64,000 bases of DNA. It comes from Actinomycetota bacterium (GTDB taxonomy: Bacteria; Actinomycetota; Acidimicrobiia; Acidimicrobiales; Poriferisodaliceae). The position numbers and the translations under genes were made by a program. Location of the stretch: contig PCCJ01000033.1 of assembly GCA_002731665.1 (NCBI GenBank), positions 31,547 through 95,546 of the forward strand. The letters run 5' to 3'. The notes beneath the pieces were generated by a model. That model had not been told where the DNA came from, ran no database searches, and was given only the letters and a program-made list of their open reading frames with translations. Positions 18,178-27,316 of this stretch are shown piece after piece (positions within the stretch are counted from its first letter, which is position 1; every line of letters begins with the position of its first letter).

Positions 18178-19467
18178 GTGACCGAGCTCCTCTATCAATC
18201 CGGATTCGGAAACCATTTCCAGACAGAGGCTCTAGCAGGATCACTACCAAGAGGCCAAAATTCTCCTCAAAAAGGGAACCACGGCCTGTACACAGAACAG
18301 TTAAGTGGTTCGGCTTTCACGGCTCCTCGAGAGGAGCAGCGTCGCTCTTGGCTGTACCGTATAAGACCATCTGTTCAACATCTAAAAAATCTCGTTGAAA
18401 CAAATTTGGACCTAATTAAAACTGGCCCGGACATTTCTAATGTTTCAATAGCGTCACCATTGCGCTGGGACCCATTCCCCCAAAGTTCAGATCGTTCTGA
18501 TTGGCTCTCGGGCCTATCTACCATCGCCACTAATGGGAATGCCGCACTCCAACTAGGAGGCGCAGTGCATCATTACGTTGCAGCGCTGTCTATGGTCGAC
18601 ACCGTTTTCGTTAACACTGATGGTGAACTTATGTTTGTTCCTTATGAGGGGGCGCTACTACTAAAAAGCGAAATGGGAGATCTTGAGGTTTCTCCTGGGG
18701 ACCTAGCGGTCATACCACGTGGAGTAAAATTTTCTGTGGACTTGGCCAATTCATATGCTCGAGGCTACGTATGTGAAAACTACGGAGAAGCTTTTCGTTT
18801 ACCGGAATCCGGTCTCATGGGTATTAACACGAATGCCTCAGCAAGGGACTTTCAATTTCCAGTAGCTTCTTTCGATAATACAGAGCGTTCGACTCGAATC
18901 GTCACCAAAATGAATGGGAAATTTTTCGAAACCGAAATTCCTTATTCGCCTCTTGATGTAGTCGCTTGGCACGGCAACTTGGCTCCATACAGATACAAGT
19001 TGCGAAACTTTTCGGCAATAGGACCGACGGTTTTTGATCACCCTGATCCTTCTATTTGGACACTCTTGTCCTCACCTTCGGAAAAGATCGGAACCGCCAA
19101 CATCGACTTTATTTTATTTCGCGAGCAGTGGAGAGTCGCTGAAAATACTTTCCGGCCTCCATGGTTTCATTCCAATGTGATGAGTGAACTAATGGGACTC
19201 ATAGAAGGTATCTATGATGCTAAGGCTCAAGGTTTTCGTCCTGGAGGGGTCTCTCTCCACAATTCCTTTGTCCCTCATGGGCCAGACAGCGAAGCGTTCC
19301 AGAAAGCTTCTAACTCCGAGCTAAAACCTGAAAAGGGACACAATTCATTAGCAGTAATGTGGGAGTCTCGTTACCGTTGGCAGCCAACTACCTGGGCAAT
19401 GGGGCTCACGGAATTGCAATCTGACTATTCGGAACGTTGGAGTGGGCTACCTAAGAAATTTATTTAA
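18178..19467 (+). CDS. hmgA: Homogentisate 1,2-dioxygenase
   Basis: This 429-residue enzyme cleaves homogentisate to maleylacetoacetate in tyrosine and phenylalanine breakdown. The N-terminus has the family pattern YQSGFGNHFQTEA and LPRGQNSPQK. The non-heme iron ligands are His331 in PPWFHSNV, Glu337, and His367 in FVPHGPD. Their spacing equals that of the human enzyme (335, 341, 371). The GTG start is nine bases after the CoA-transferase stop. No maleylacetoacetate isomerase is seen nearby, and the FAH-family gene at 15827 may supply the last step. This is the surest functional call in the window. Confidence 0.96.
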   Translation: MTELLYQSGFGNHFQTEALAGSLPRGQNSPQKGNHGLYTEQLSGSAFTAPREEQRRSWLYRIRPSVQHLKNLVETNLDLIKTGPDISNVSIASPLRWDPFPQSSDRSDWLSGLSTIATNGNAALQLGGAVHHYVAALSMVDTVFVNTDGELMFVPYEGALLLKSEMGDLEVSPGDLAVIPRGVKFSVDLANSYARGYVCENYGEAFRLPESGLMGINTNASARDFQFPVASFDNTERSTRIVTKMNGKFFETEIPYSPLDVVAWHGNLAPYRYKLRNFSAIGPTVFDHPDPSIWTLLSSPSEKIGTANIDFILFREQWRVAENTFRPPWFHSNVMSELMGLIEGIYDAKAQGFRPGGVSLHNSFVPHGPDSEAFQKASNSELKPEKGHNSLAVMWESRYRWQPTTWAMGLTELQSDYSERWSGLPKKFI

Positions 19468-19675
19468 GCTAAGAACCTGACTGAGCGCTGATGGGCCAAT
19501 CACTATAGAAAGATTCTGCATTTTCTCTATCGGAGCTACAGGCATCTGATATGTCAGTTAACGACCCTGCACCTCGGGCAGGTATCTTGGGCAAAATAAA
19601 ATCGTCTGCCGTCACGTCTTTTACTGCGCTCAATGGTTAATTCAACTTCGATTCCCAAGAATTTTTTGATAGGAC

Positions 19676-20221
19676 CTAGTTTGTAGCAAGTTGAGCTATC
19701 ACAACATCGGCTACCTCTCGGGGAGATAAATGGTCAGTAGGAACGTCGCGGTAACGACCATAACCTTTGCTTCTTGATTGAAGTAAAAGTTTTATTTGCA
19801 GCGCTGCGTCGTCTCCCGCTAAGAGTGGTCGAGCACCTGCTTGTCCATTTTCATTAACTCGTTTCAAGATTTCCGAAGCACTTGCGCTTAAACAAAATAT
19901 TTCCGAAACCGGTTCAAGAAATGCGACACAGTCAGCATCTAACATCAACCCACCGCCGGTAGATATCACAAGTCGCGACCGCTTACTAAGAACACCCGAA
20001 ATTTCCCGTTCAAGTTTTCGAAAAGCTGACTCACCATTTTCCTCAAAAAATTTTGAAATTGGCCCATGGACTAACGTTATTGCTTCATCCGTGTCTATGA
20101 ACTCGTACCCGAGGTCTTCGGCAATAATCTGACCAACGGTACTTTTACCTGTTCCCATAAAACCAGTCAAAACAATATTAGACCGTCTTTTAATCACTTC
20201 TTTAGAATATGGGAACTGCAT
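19676..20221 (-). CDS. aroK: Shikimate kinase
   Basis: This 181-residue P-loop kinase phosphorylates shikimate at the 3-hydroxyl in chorismate synthesis. It has Walker A GFMGTGKST at 20-28, the shikimate-binding DTD at 43-45, and the substrate/Walker-B-like STGGG loop near 91. A lid region with Arg follows near 130. Length is normal. It stands alone: aroB, aroC and the other aro genes are not adjacent, unlike the common actinobacterial aro cluster. After its stop another frame continues open with a CPRC motif (see findings), but no start supports it. Confidence 0.92.
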   Translation of the reverse strand: MQFPYSKEVIKRRSNIVLTGFMGTGKSTVGQIIAEDLGYEFIDTDEAITLVHGPISKFFEENGESAFRKLEREISGVLSKRSRLVISTGGGLMLDADCVAFLEPVSEIFCLSASASEILKRVNENGQAGARPLLAGDDAALQIKLLLQSRSKGYGRYRDVPTDHLSPREVADVVIAQLATN

Positions 20222-20283
20222 CGCTCTTAGGACTTATATGTCAACTAAACATGCTCTAAGCGGATCTCATTAGGGAATAACCA

Positions 20284-21000
20284 ATGACCTTTATAGAATA
20301 TTGGATTGCACTTCTGCTTCTCATCATCGGTTGCACAGTCCAAGCTTGCCTTGGAATAGGTGCAGGTTTGATAGCGGGGCCAGTTCTAGTTGCAATCGAA
20401 CCTGAATTACTTCCAGGGCCGATGCTTTGCATGTCAATGGTAGTAAGTATTCGAAACACGATCGGTGACTGGCATGAAACTGATTCAGTTGGTTGGAGAC
20501 GAGCGGTTATTGGTGCACCGGCAGGAATCGCATTCGGTTTGATTCTGTTATCGAAACTTAGCGAATCTGCTCTTACGATCGCAATAAGCCTTTTTGTAAT
20601 AGGCGCCGTCGTAATTCAACTAATTGGGATTCGTCTGCCGAAAGGAAGAGGAATTCAATACTTAGCTGGCGCCGCTACTGCTTTTTCAGCAACTGTTGCG
20701 GCCATCCCTGGACCTGTTTTCGCCATCTTCTATGGGCATCGAAAACCTGGCACTATGAGAGGTACTGTCGCACGGTTGATGCTGCTACTAGCTCCTATGA
20801 TTATCACTCCACTGATTATTTCTGGCGCTTTCGGGTGGTACCATACGCGCCTTAGTTTATTTCTTCTCCCAAGCGCCTTCTTGGGTTTGGCTTTTGGCGC
20901 CAAACTTCGCCCTCATTTAAATGGTAAGTGGTTCAAAACAGCAATTCTTGGCGTAGCCTCGGCGAGCGCCCTAGGGATGATCTTCAGAGAGCTTGTTTGA
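20284..21000 (+). CDS. TauE/SafE (sulfite exporter) family permease
   Basis: This 238-residue integral membrane protein has about eight hydrophobic helices. An early segment CLGIGAGLIAGPVLVAIEP and a second-half segment AATAFSATVAAIPGPVFA form the two inverted halves typical of TauE/SafE permeases. Family members are thought to move sulfite, sulfoacetate or other organic anions. The adjacent relic of a sulfatase gene makes a sulfur-linked role attractive, but the relic is on the opposite strand. The ATG at 20284 has GGGAATAACC upstream. It is slightly short for the family; no helix is obviously missing. Confidence 0.85.
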   Translation: MTFIEYWIALLLLIIGCTVQACLGIGAGLIAGPVLVAIEPELLPGPMLCMSMVVSIRNTIGDWHETDSVGWRRAVIGAPAGIAFGLILLSKLSESALTIAISLFVIGAVVIQLIGIRLPKGRGIQYLAGAATAFSATVAAIPGPVFAIFYGHRKPGTMRGTVARLMLLLAPMIITPLIISGAFGWYHTRLSLFLLPSAFLGLAFGAKLRPHLNGKWFKTAILGVASASALGMIFRELV

Positions 21001-21010
21001 AGTTCTAATG

Positions 21011-21380
21011 CTAGAGCGTGCCTTGCAGTCTTTCTTCTAGCTCTTCCTCACCCCAATATCCAATCAGAACTCCTTGGCGCGCTACTAAACCCGGGATAGA
21101 GGTCCTCTATAAAATACGTTATTAATCAGCGGAGTCATGATGCCTACGACTAAGCCACTCAAAGAGTTCTTCGTAAAGATCCGCATACAGCAACTTGAGC
21201 AAAGGCGCCCTTAAATCTGACTTCCCTACCTGCCTGTGCATCATTGTGCGGTGTCTCAAATGAAGGATGCCCAAAGCAACTCATGGCATCCCATCGATGC
21301 TAATCACACATAATGAATAGAATATTTTCTACTACTTTGTTGTGCTCTCTGGAAGTTTCAGCATCACAATTAGTGTCCAT
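21011..21380 (-). pseudogene. Sulfatase relic (large internal deletion, frameshifts, stop)
   Basis: This would-be intergenic stretch is the decayed remains of an arylsulfatase-like gene. From an ATG at 21380, one base after the alpha-hydroxy-acid oxidase stop, the frame encodes NILFIMCD, a TAG at 21300-21302 where the family has Gln, then HRWDAMSCFGHPSFETPHND and ending VAVCG. This is the sulfatase N-terminus up to the active-site Cys, but CxPSR is destroyed. Another frame then gives YADLYEELFEWLSRRHH, and a third gives GVLIGYWGEEELEERL, both like sulfatase C-termini. Roughly 400 internal residues are missing. Certainly non-functional as a sulfatase. Confidence 0.75.
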
Positions 21381-21381
21381 T

Positions 21382-22599
21382 TCAGCCACGATAAACAACT
21401 AAGTCCGGCGTAAGTTCTTTGACCGAACCGATCCCATTTAAGACCATTGTCCTTCGAACTCCTTCGGCTAAGAAATTCAAGACCCAGTCCACACCTGGCT
21501 CACCAGCAGCACCAAGAGCATAAAAATAAGCTCGCCCTGCCATGCAAGCGTTGGCTCCCAAAGCAACTGCTTTGACTATGTCACTTCCTCTTCTAATTCC
21601 TCCATCACACACGATTTCAGTTTTACCCGCTATCGCCTGAGCAACCGGAGCAACAAGCTCAATTGGCGGAGGTGAACCGTCTAGCTGCCTACCTCCATGG
21701 TTTGAGAGAATCAAAGCGTCAATATTTAAGTCAGCAGCGATAACCGCATCTTCGACAGTTTGAATCCCTTTTACCATTACCTTTCCTGACCAATTTTCTC
21801 TAAACCACTCGACGTCTTTCCATGAAAGCGCTGGGTCAAATTGGCTATTTATGTAGTCAGACAAAGTTACTGGACTTGAACCATCTCCAACACTCTTGCC
21901 GGTCACATTCGCAAATTGAATCGGTTCAGCTCGAATAAAATCCCAAGTCCAAGAAGGGTTTCGAATTCCATCTAAAATGGTATCTAGGCCAATCTTCGGG
22001 GGAAGACTAAAACCGCGCCGCACATCACGTTCCCGTCTTCCTAGTTCTGCTGTGTCTACGGTAATCATGATGCCTTCGTAACCCACTGCCTCAGCACGCT
22101 CAAGCATCTCTTTCAGTAACGTTTTATCTCTCCAAACATATACTTGGAAAAATTTTGTGCCTGAATTAACGTCCGCTATTTCTTCGATAGAGCGAGTACC
22201 CATCGTTGATAATGAATAGGGTAATCCTGCCTTTTCGGCTGCGCGCGCCACTGCAAGTTCCCCTTGTGAATGAGCGATTCGCCCAAAACCGGTCGGAGCA
22301 AGAATGAGAGGTATTGGCAGATGCTTACCTAAGAACGTAGTTGATGTGTCAATAGTCGCTACGTCACGTAACACTCTTGGGCGAAAACCATAATTGCTGA
22401 AAGAGGAAACATTTAATCCCGCAGTGACTTCGTCTTCAGCAGCACCATCGATGTAGTCGAACACTCCTCCAGGTAAGCGTCGTTGAGCCATCCGCCGAAG
22501 ATCAGAGACGTCTGCAACTCTGTTCAGTCGCCTTTTTATTGTATTTTTTTCAAACTTTCTAAACCGTATTACTGAGCGAAGTGTCGAATAAATACCCAA
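21382..22599 (-). CDS. FMN-dependent alpha-hydroxy-acid oxidase/dehydrogenase
   Basis: This 405-residue FMN barrel of the glycolate oxidase / lactate dehydrogenase / mandelate dehydrogenase family is complete. FDYIDGAAEDE near 47, APTGFGR at 101, Tyr154, Lys277 in VMVKGI, the catalytic base His301 and Arg304 in SNHGGRQLDG, and the phosphate loop DGGIRRGSD are all present. It oxidises a 2-hydroxy acid to a 2-oxo acid. The start is TTG, but AAAGGTGATC six bases before it is a strong match to the 16S anti-Shine-Dalgarno. It diverges from the LigA/LigB genes, and a sulfatase gene once followed it directly. Confidence 0.9.
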   Translation of the reverse strand: MGIYSTLRSVIRFRKFEKNTIKRRLNRVADVSDLRRMAQRRLPGGVFDYIDGAAEDEVTAGLNVSSFSNYGFRPRVLRDVATIDTSTTFLGKHLPIPLILAPTGFGRIAHSQGELAVARAAEKAGLPYSLSTMGTRSIEEIADVNSGTKFFQVYVWRDKTLLKEMLERAEAVGYEGIMITVDTAELGRRERDVRRGFSLPPKIGLDTILDGIRNPSWTWDFIRAEPIQFANVTGKSVGDGSSPVTLSDYINSQFDPALSWKDVEWFRENWSGKVMVKGIQTVEDAVIAADLNIDALILSNHGGRQLDGSPPPIELVAPVAQAIAGKTEIVCDGGIRRGSDIVKAVALGANACMAGRAYFYALGAAGEPGVDWVLNFLAEGVRRTMVLNGIGSVKELTPDLVVYRG

Positions 22600-22651
22600 T
22601 AGATCACCTTTCGGTTCGTGTATCTCATTTACGACTCTAGAATCTGGTGGA

Positions 22652-22996
22652 GTGAGCCTCTACCAAGTACAAAAGTTTCTTTTCGAATTAAATCGAGATT
22701 CGGCTAATCAGCAAAGTTATCGCGAAGATCCGCGCTCAGCTTTATCTGCATTCGATCTGACACCAGAAGAAATAAACGCATTGATCAAGCCGGATATTGG
22801 GCTTCTTTTTCATTTTGGCGTTAATGGCCAAATACTGATGCATTTCGCAGCTTTTCATAAGATTGAGTGGCAAGACTATTTACAGAGAATGCGCGATGGC
22901 ATTAAGACACACGGCCCCGTGCGCGAAGGTGTATATGCGGTCACCGGGTATGAGGGAGTACCTGCACATGAGCAGTGCCTTAGTCGATCAGAATAA
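22652..22996 (+). CDS. LigA-type small subunit of extradiol dioxygenase
   Basis: This 114-residue helical protein matches the LigA (alpha) subunit family of protocatechuate 4,5-dioxygenase-type enzymes. The conserved helix pattern is visible in LTPEEINALIKPDIGLLF and the end of the substrate-pocket lid. It starts with GTG after GGTGGA. The catalytic LigB-type gene follows 20 bases later, so they form one alpha-beta enzyme. LigA residues close over the bound catechol. It diverges from the alpha-hydroxy-acid oxidase across 52 bases. Confidence 0.85.
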   Translation: MSLYQVQKFLFELNRDSANQQSYREDPRSALSAFDLTPEEINALIKPDIGLLFHFGVNGQILMHFAAFHKIEWQDYLQRMRDGIKTHGPVREGVYAVTGYEGVPAHEQCLSRSE

Positions 22997-23016
22997 GCCC
23001 TAGGAAGGCAAGAAAC

Positions 23017-23850
23017 GTGACATTAGTATTTGCGGGAGTCTGCAGCCATGCTCCGGGGATAGTAGGCAGAGCACATCTAGCTGACGAGGTTGCCAAAAAG
23101 CATCTTTACGAGGCGTTCGACAGCATGAGAGAAAGACTCGAAGAGTCTCGACCTGATGTGCTCATCGTTGTCGCTGCCGAACATTTCGCTAATTTTTTTA
23201 TGAATAATATGCCCTCTTTCGCCATCGGGATGGCCGAAAGCTATGAAGGGCCAATTGAGGATCCTGAATGGCTTGGGATTCCCCATACTCGAATTCCCGG
23301 TGCACGTTCTGTTTCAGAATCGTTGATTAACGAGGTTATGCAAGGCGCAGATATTAGTTACGCAGAAGAATGGAAATTTGATCACGGGATTATGGTCCCG
23401 CTTCATTTCCTCACACCCAATTTTAATCTCCCTGTTATTCCTGTAAATATTAACTGTCAAGGACCGCCTCTAGCTCCCCTGCATAGAGTATGGGCTTTTG
23501 GAGAAGCTCTCGGAGCAGCGATAGAAAAAATACCAGAACGTGTAGCGCTGATTGGTACCGGTGGAATAAGCCACTGGCCAGCAACTCCTGATAGCGGTAA
23601 AATTAATGAGAAGTGGGACCGCAATTTCCTTGATCAGTGGAGCCGGTGCGACAAAGAAGCGATGCTGACATACACCGACAAAGACTCGTATTTAGATGCT
23701 GGACAAGGGGCTTTTGAGATTCGAACTTTCATGACAATTTCGGCTGCCACGACTGGTTTGCCTGGCACTATCCATTTTTATGAACCGATACCGATTTTCG
23801 CTGTCGGGTGCACAATCGCAACAATTGACCTACCAATCGTTAACACTTAA
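23017..23850 (+). CDS. Class III (LigB-type) extradiol ring-cleavage dioxygenase
   Basis: This 277-residue catalytic subunit uses Fe(II) to open a catechol ring with O2. Comparison with LigB places the iron ligands at His11 (CSHAPG), His56 (AAEHF) and Glu234 (GAFEIR), with active-site bases His123 (DHGIM) and His186 (GISHWP), close to LigB spacing. Substrate: homoprotocatechuate is plausible because hpaB, hpaF, hpaE and hpaH in the same window lack their dioxygenase; protocatechuate, gallate or an amino-acid catechol are alternatives. It follows the LigA-type gene and precedes a class III aminotransferase by 52 bases. Confidence 0.88.
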   Translation: MTLVFAGVCSHAPGIVGRAHLADEVAKKHLYEAFDSMRERLEESRPDVLIVVAAEHFANFFMNNMPSFAIGMAESYEGPIEDPEWLGIPHTRIPGARSVSESLINEVMQGADISYAEEWKFDHGIMVPLHFLTPNFNLPVIPVNINCQGPPLAPLHRVWAFGEALGAAIEKIPERVALIGTGGISHWPATPDSGKINEKWDRNFLDQWSRCDKEAMLTYTDKDSYLDAGQGAFEIRTFMTISAATTGLPGTIHFYEPIPIFAVGCTIATIDLPIVNT

Positions 23851-23902
23851 CAGATTACGCTGGAATGTGAAACGTTAAAATGAAAGCACAACCACATTAA
23901 TT

Positions 23903-25195
23903 ATGACTACAACCGAAGAGCTTCTCGAACGTTACTACGCTGTTATGCCATCTTTCGTACGTCCATTGTACGAGAACCCAATTTCAATTGAGCGGGGGGA
24001 AGGTAGCTACGTCTGGGATTTAGAAGACAACCGATACCTCGATTTCTTCGGCGGGATTCTTACCACAATGATTGGACACAGCACAGATGAAGTAGTTGCT
24101 GCAGTTCAGAAGCAAGCTGCCAAAGTTATGCACACCTCAACGCTGTACCTAAACGAGGAGATGATCGCCTTCGCCGAAGAAATTGCTTCGGTCTCAGGAA
24201 TTCCTGATGCAAGAGTTCTCTTCACTACTTCAGGAACGGAAGCAAACGACACAGCTATTCTTCTAGCCACCAACTATCGAAAAACTAATCAGCTTCTAGC
24301 GATGCGCAATAGTTACCACGGGCGCTCTCTTACTTCGCAGGCGGTGACATCACATAAAAGTTGGCTGACCAGTAGTTTTAGCGGGCTCGATGTTCACTTT
24401 GTTCAAGGCCCGTACAAGCTAAGGAGCCCATTTCGAAACCTAGATGACGAGGGCTACACACAGGCATGTGTGTCAGATCTGATACAACTCATTGACATGA
24501 CTGATGCTTCAGGATTCGCTGCACTCATAGCGGAACCTATTCAAGGTGTAGGGGGGTTTGCCACGCCTCCTGATGGATTTTTCGGTGCAATGCACAAGGT
24601 TTTGGATGCCAACGGCATTCTGTTCATCAGTGATGAAGTTCAAACAGGATGGGGGCGCACTGGAGATCATTTCTGGGGTTACCAAGCTCACGGAATTGTT
24701 CCAGATATTTTAACTTTTGCTAAGGGAGTCGGGAACGGGATAACTCTCGCAGGATGCGTCGCACGTGCTGACGTCATGAATGCTATCGACCGCACTTCTT
24801 TTACAACATTTGGAGGGAATCCTTTATCTGTAGCTGCTGGACGCGCCACACTTAAATACGTTTTAGATCATGACCTTCAAAGCAACGCTGCTGCCCGGGG
24901 TCTTCAAATGGCTCAACGGCTCCAAAAAATTATTGATGACACTGAATGGATTGCTGAATTAAGAGGCAAAGGCCTCATGCTAGGGATTGAATGCGTGCAT
25001 CCTGGTGGCATAGAGCCGAATCCTAATGCAGCTAGCGCTTTAATCGAGGGTTGTAAATCTCGTGGGCTGTTAGTTGGCAAAGGTGGCTTGTATGGAAACG
25101 TAATTCGTTTAACTCCAATGCTCAATGTCAGCGAGGAAGAAGTAGATGAGGGCTGCGCTGCAATTACAGAAACAATTCGGTCGATTACCGGCTAA
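23903..25195 (+). CDS. Class III PLP aminotransferase
   Basis: This 430-residue omega-aminotransferase has the complete PLP site: GTEAND near 111, NSYHGRS near 136, Asp244 in SDEVQTGWGRTG, and Lys274 in FAKGVGNG. It resembles AGXT2 / beta-alanine-pyruvate and 4-aminobutyrate transaminases. It follows the LigB-type dioxygenase in the same direction with a 52-base gap, so an amine-bearing substrate of that pathway is possible. The 3' end overlaps the convergent epimerase by eleven bases. Two further aminotransferases lie at 28877 and 30195. Amino donor unknown. Confidence 0.88.
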   Translation: MTTTEELLERYYAVMPSFVRPLYENPISIERGEGSYVWDLEDNRYLDFFGGILTTMIGHSTDEVVAAVQKQAAKVMHTSTLYLNEEMIAFAEEIASVSGIPDARVLFTTSGTEANDTAILLATNYRKTNQLLAMRNSYHGRSLTSQAVTSHKSWLTSSFSGLDVHFVQGPYKLRSPFRNLDDEGYTQACVSDLIQLIDMTDASGFAALIAEPIQGVGGFATPPDGFFGAMHKVLDANGILFISDEVQTGWGRTGDHFWGYQAHGIVPDILTFAKGVGNGITLAGCVARADVMNAIDRTSFTTFGGNPLSVAAGRATLKYVLDHDLQSNAAARGLQMAQRLQKIIDDTEWIAELRGKGLMLGIECVHPGGIEPNPNAASALIEGCKSRGLLVGKGGLYGNVIRLTPMLNVSEEEVDEGCAAITETIRSITG

Positions 25196-26117
25196 GTCCT
25201 TCAAGATAAGTTTCGATAATCGTTACGAGGCTCTCGTCGCTATCGAAACCTAAAGCTCGTGATCTCAAGTCATTCCACAAGGATGGCCAACTAGCGACTA
25301 CTTTTTCTATTCGAGAGTCAGCTAATTGGGTGACTAATGATGAGACCTCTGTTCCACACAAGCTCTCCAACGTCGACAACATCTCTCGAACCGTCACCTT
25401 CAACCCGGGCAAATTTACCGTCCTATCTGTACCTAATAACGCTCCTGGGAGTTCAGCCAGGTGACACAAACCTGCTACAGCGATTTCTGGTGAAATGACC
25501 ACGAGCTCAGTTGACATTTCCACGGGAATGACACTTTTTTTCCCAGCTAATGGTTCGCGGAACATACCCGATGCAAAACTTGAAGCAGCGGCATTAGCAA
25601 CTCCAGGGCGAATGATAACTGTCGGCAAACGTGCAGTTCGACCGTCAATATGTCCCTTCCTTGTCGCATCATTAACGAGTAACTCCCCGACTGCTTTAGT
25701 CATACCGTAGGTAGAACTTGGGGCATGTTTTGTTAGGTCACCAACCTCTGACCTCGCTAGTTCTCCTCCGAAAACTGCGACGCTGCTACAAAAGATTAGT
25801 CGATGCGTAAAATTACTCTCGCGACACGATTTTAATAGGTTCATTAATCCCAGCACATTTTGCTCGACTGCATCCTCCCAATTTTCCTCAGCTGCGGCGC
25901 TAACAACTGAAGCAAGATGGTAAATAAGACAAGGTCCTTCTCTAAGAAGACCGACATCGAAACCATCTGTTGCTATGTCACATTTAATAGATTGACATTT
26001 ATCTAGATGCAACTCTTGGAGATCAATTACTATTATCTCTGCGTTGTCTTTTCTCTTATATACCTCGACGAGGCGGCTGCCTAGAAAACCACCACCACCA
26101 GTAATAATTACCCGCAC
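25185..26117 (-). CDS. NAD-dependent epimerase/dehydratase (extended SDR)
   Basis: This 310-residue extended SDR has the NAD-binding GGGGFLGS at 7-14, the SS(V) catalytic serine near 111-112, and the YxxxK pair Tyr137/Lys141 in YGMTK. It resembles D-erythronate dehydrogenase (DenD)-like proteins, which oxidise four-carbon sugar acids, but nucleotide-sugar epimerase relatives cannot be excluded. The MDR dehydrogenase lies 60 bases upstream on the same strand, and the two may share a transcript for sugar-acid or polyol breakdown. The C-terminus is normal. Confidence 0.85.
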   Translation of the reverse strand: MRVIITGGGGFLGSRLVEVYKRKDNAEIIVIDLQELHLDKCQSIKCDIATDGFDVGLLREGPCLIYHLASVVSAAAEENWEDAVEQNVLGLMNLLKSCRESNFTHRLIFCSSVAVFGGELARSEVGDLTKHAPSSTYGMTKAVGELLVNDATRKGHIDGRTARLPTVIIRPGVANAAASSFASGMFREPLAGKKSVIPVEMSTELVVISPEIAVAGLCHLAELPGALLGTDRTVNLPGLKVTVREMLSTLESLCGTEVSSLVTQLADSRIEKVVASWPSLWNDLRSRALGFDSDESLVTIIETYLEGLSR

Positions 26118-26177
26118 TTTGTTTCCCTAACTATGAGTTACGTACCGTTCATCGATTTAGGCGCAATCTGATCGGAC

Positions 26178-27170
26178 TCAATCAAATTTTATAGAAACCT
26201 TTAGCGCTTCATCTTCGTGAGGATCATGCGCTAGAGCAAAAGCTTCTCCTATCTCCGCAATATCAAAAACGTGACTTAACAAGCTCTCTACATCAATATG
26301 ACCCTTAGAAATCAGATCTAAAGCCATACGAAATGAAGTTGCTTGTGGTTCGTCTTGGGCGCCATAAATACTTGAAGCTCGTAACCGTTTACGAAAAAAT
26401 TTGTGAAATCGCATATCGATATCGTGGTCTACGCTTGGTAAACCGAACCAAATTATCTCACCATCAGCCCTGACCAAGTCAACAGATTCTCGAAAAGTTT
26501 CGGCTCGACCAACAGCTTCGACGACATAGTCAGCACCTTTTCCTTTTGTAGAGTCTTTAACCGCTTCGTGTAAATTTCCGTTTCGTATATCAATACACAT
26601 GTCGGCGCCATAGCTGGCTGCAACTTTTAAGCGCGCCGGAGACATATCTGAAACAATTACGTTTTTTGCACCTGCACTTTTCAATAGATGCGTCCAAAAC
26701 AAACCAGCTGAGCCTTGTCCCATAACTACAACGGTTTCGCCGGCTACATCTCGTTGGCACTTTCGCATAGCGTAAATAACAGTCCCAAGCTGTTGCGCCA
26801 TCAACAAATGTGATCTAGGTAGCTCGGTATCGGGTAACGGAACACAGTATTGAGCTTCTACTCGTTGATACTCATTGAAACACTCCCCTACAGGTGGATT
26901 AGGGAAAGTAAGAACTTGTTCTCCTTCAAGGAGCCCTGAAACTTTGCTTTCAACTATTTCACCTATTCCTTCATGCCCGGGATAACCGTGTGGGCAGGGA
27001 AGCGAATGAGTGACTCCTGCACCCATCATGACGACATGCAAGTCGCTACCACATATTGAAGCCATCTCACTTCGAATCAATACCTGTCCATCTCTGATCG
27101 ACGGAATCTCAATTTCTTCGCATTCCATTCTTCCTATTTCAATCATTCTCCCAGCGCGCATCGTGTCCAT
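26178..27170 (-). CDS. Zinc-type alcohol/polyol dehydrogenase (MDR), no structural zinc site
   Basis: This 330-residue MDR protein keeps the catalytic-zinc elements Cys40 in SICGSDLH and His66-Glu67 in GYPGHEGIGE, and a Rossmann loop MGQGSAG near 150. The four-cysteine structural-zinc lobe found in the alcohol dehydrogenase at 1310 is absent; the equivalent stretch (VGECFNEYQ) has one cysteine. This is like sorbitol/threonine dehydrogenase-related or bacteriochlorophyllide/polyol MDR groups. It precedes the epimerase gene on the same strand. Substrate is not predictable. Confidence 0.85.
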   Translation of the reverse strand: MDTMRAGRMIEIGRMECEEIEIPSIRDGQVLIRSEMASICGSDLHVVMMGAGVTHSLPCPHGYPGHEGIGEIVESKVSGLLEGEQVLTFPNPPVGECFNEYQRVEAQYCVPLPDTELPRSHLLMAQQLGTVIYAMRKCQRDVAGETVVVMGQGSAGLFWTHLLKSAGAKNVIVSDMSPARLKVAASYGADMCIDIRNGNLHEAVKDSTKGKGADYVVEAVGRAETFRESVDLVRADGEIIWFGLPSVDHDIDMRFHKFFRKRLRASSIYGAQDEPQATSFRMALDLISKGHIDVESLLSHVFDIAEIGEAFALAHDPHEDEALKVSIKFD

Positions 27171-27316
27171 AAGGCAAACCTTAGATCTTGTTCGCTTATT
27201 CTTGCTCGAAGAAAGAGATAACCCACTGAAATCTTCGAGGCTTCTGTTGGGATTTATGGCGCTCTGAACTCATACAATTAAGAAGGTTCTAAAAAGCAAC
27301 CGGTACCCTGACTGAT

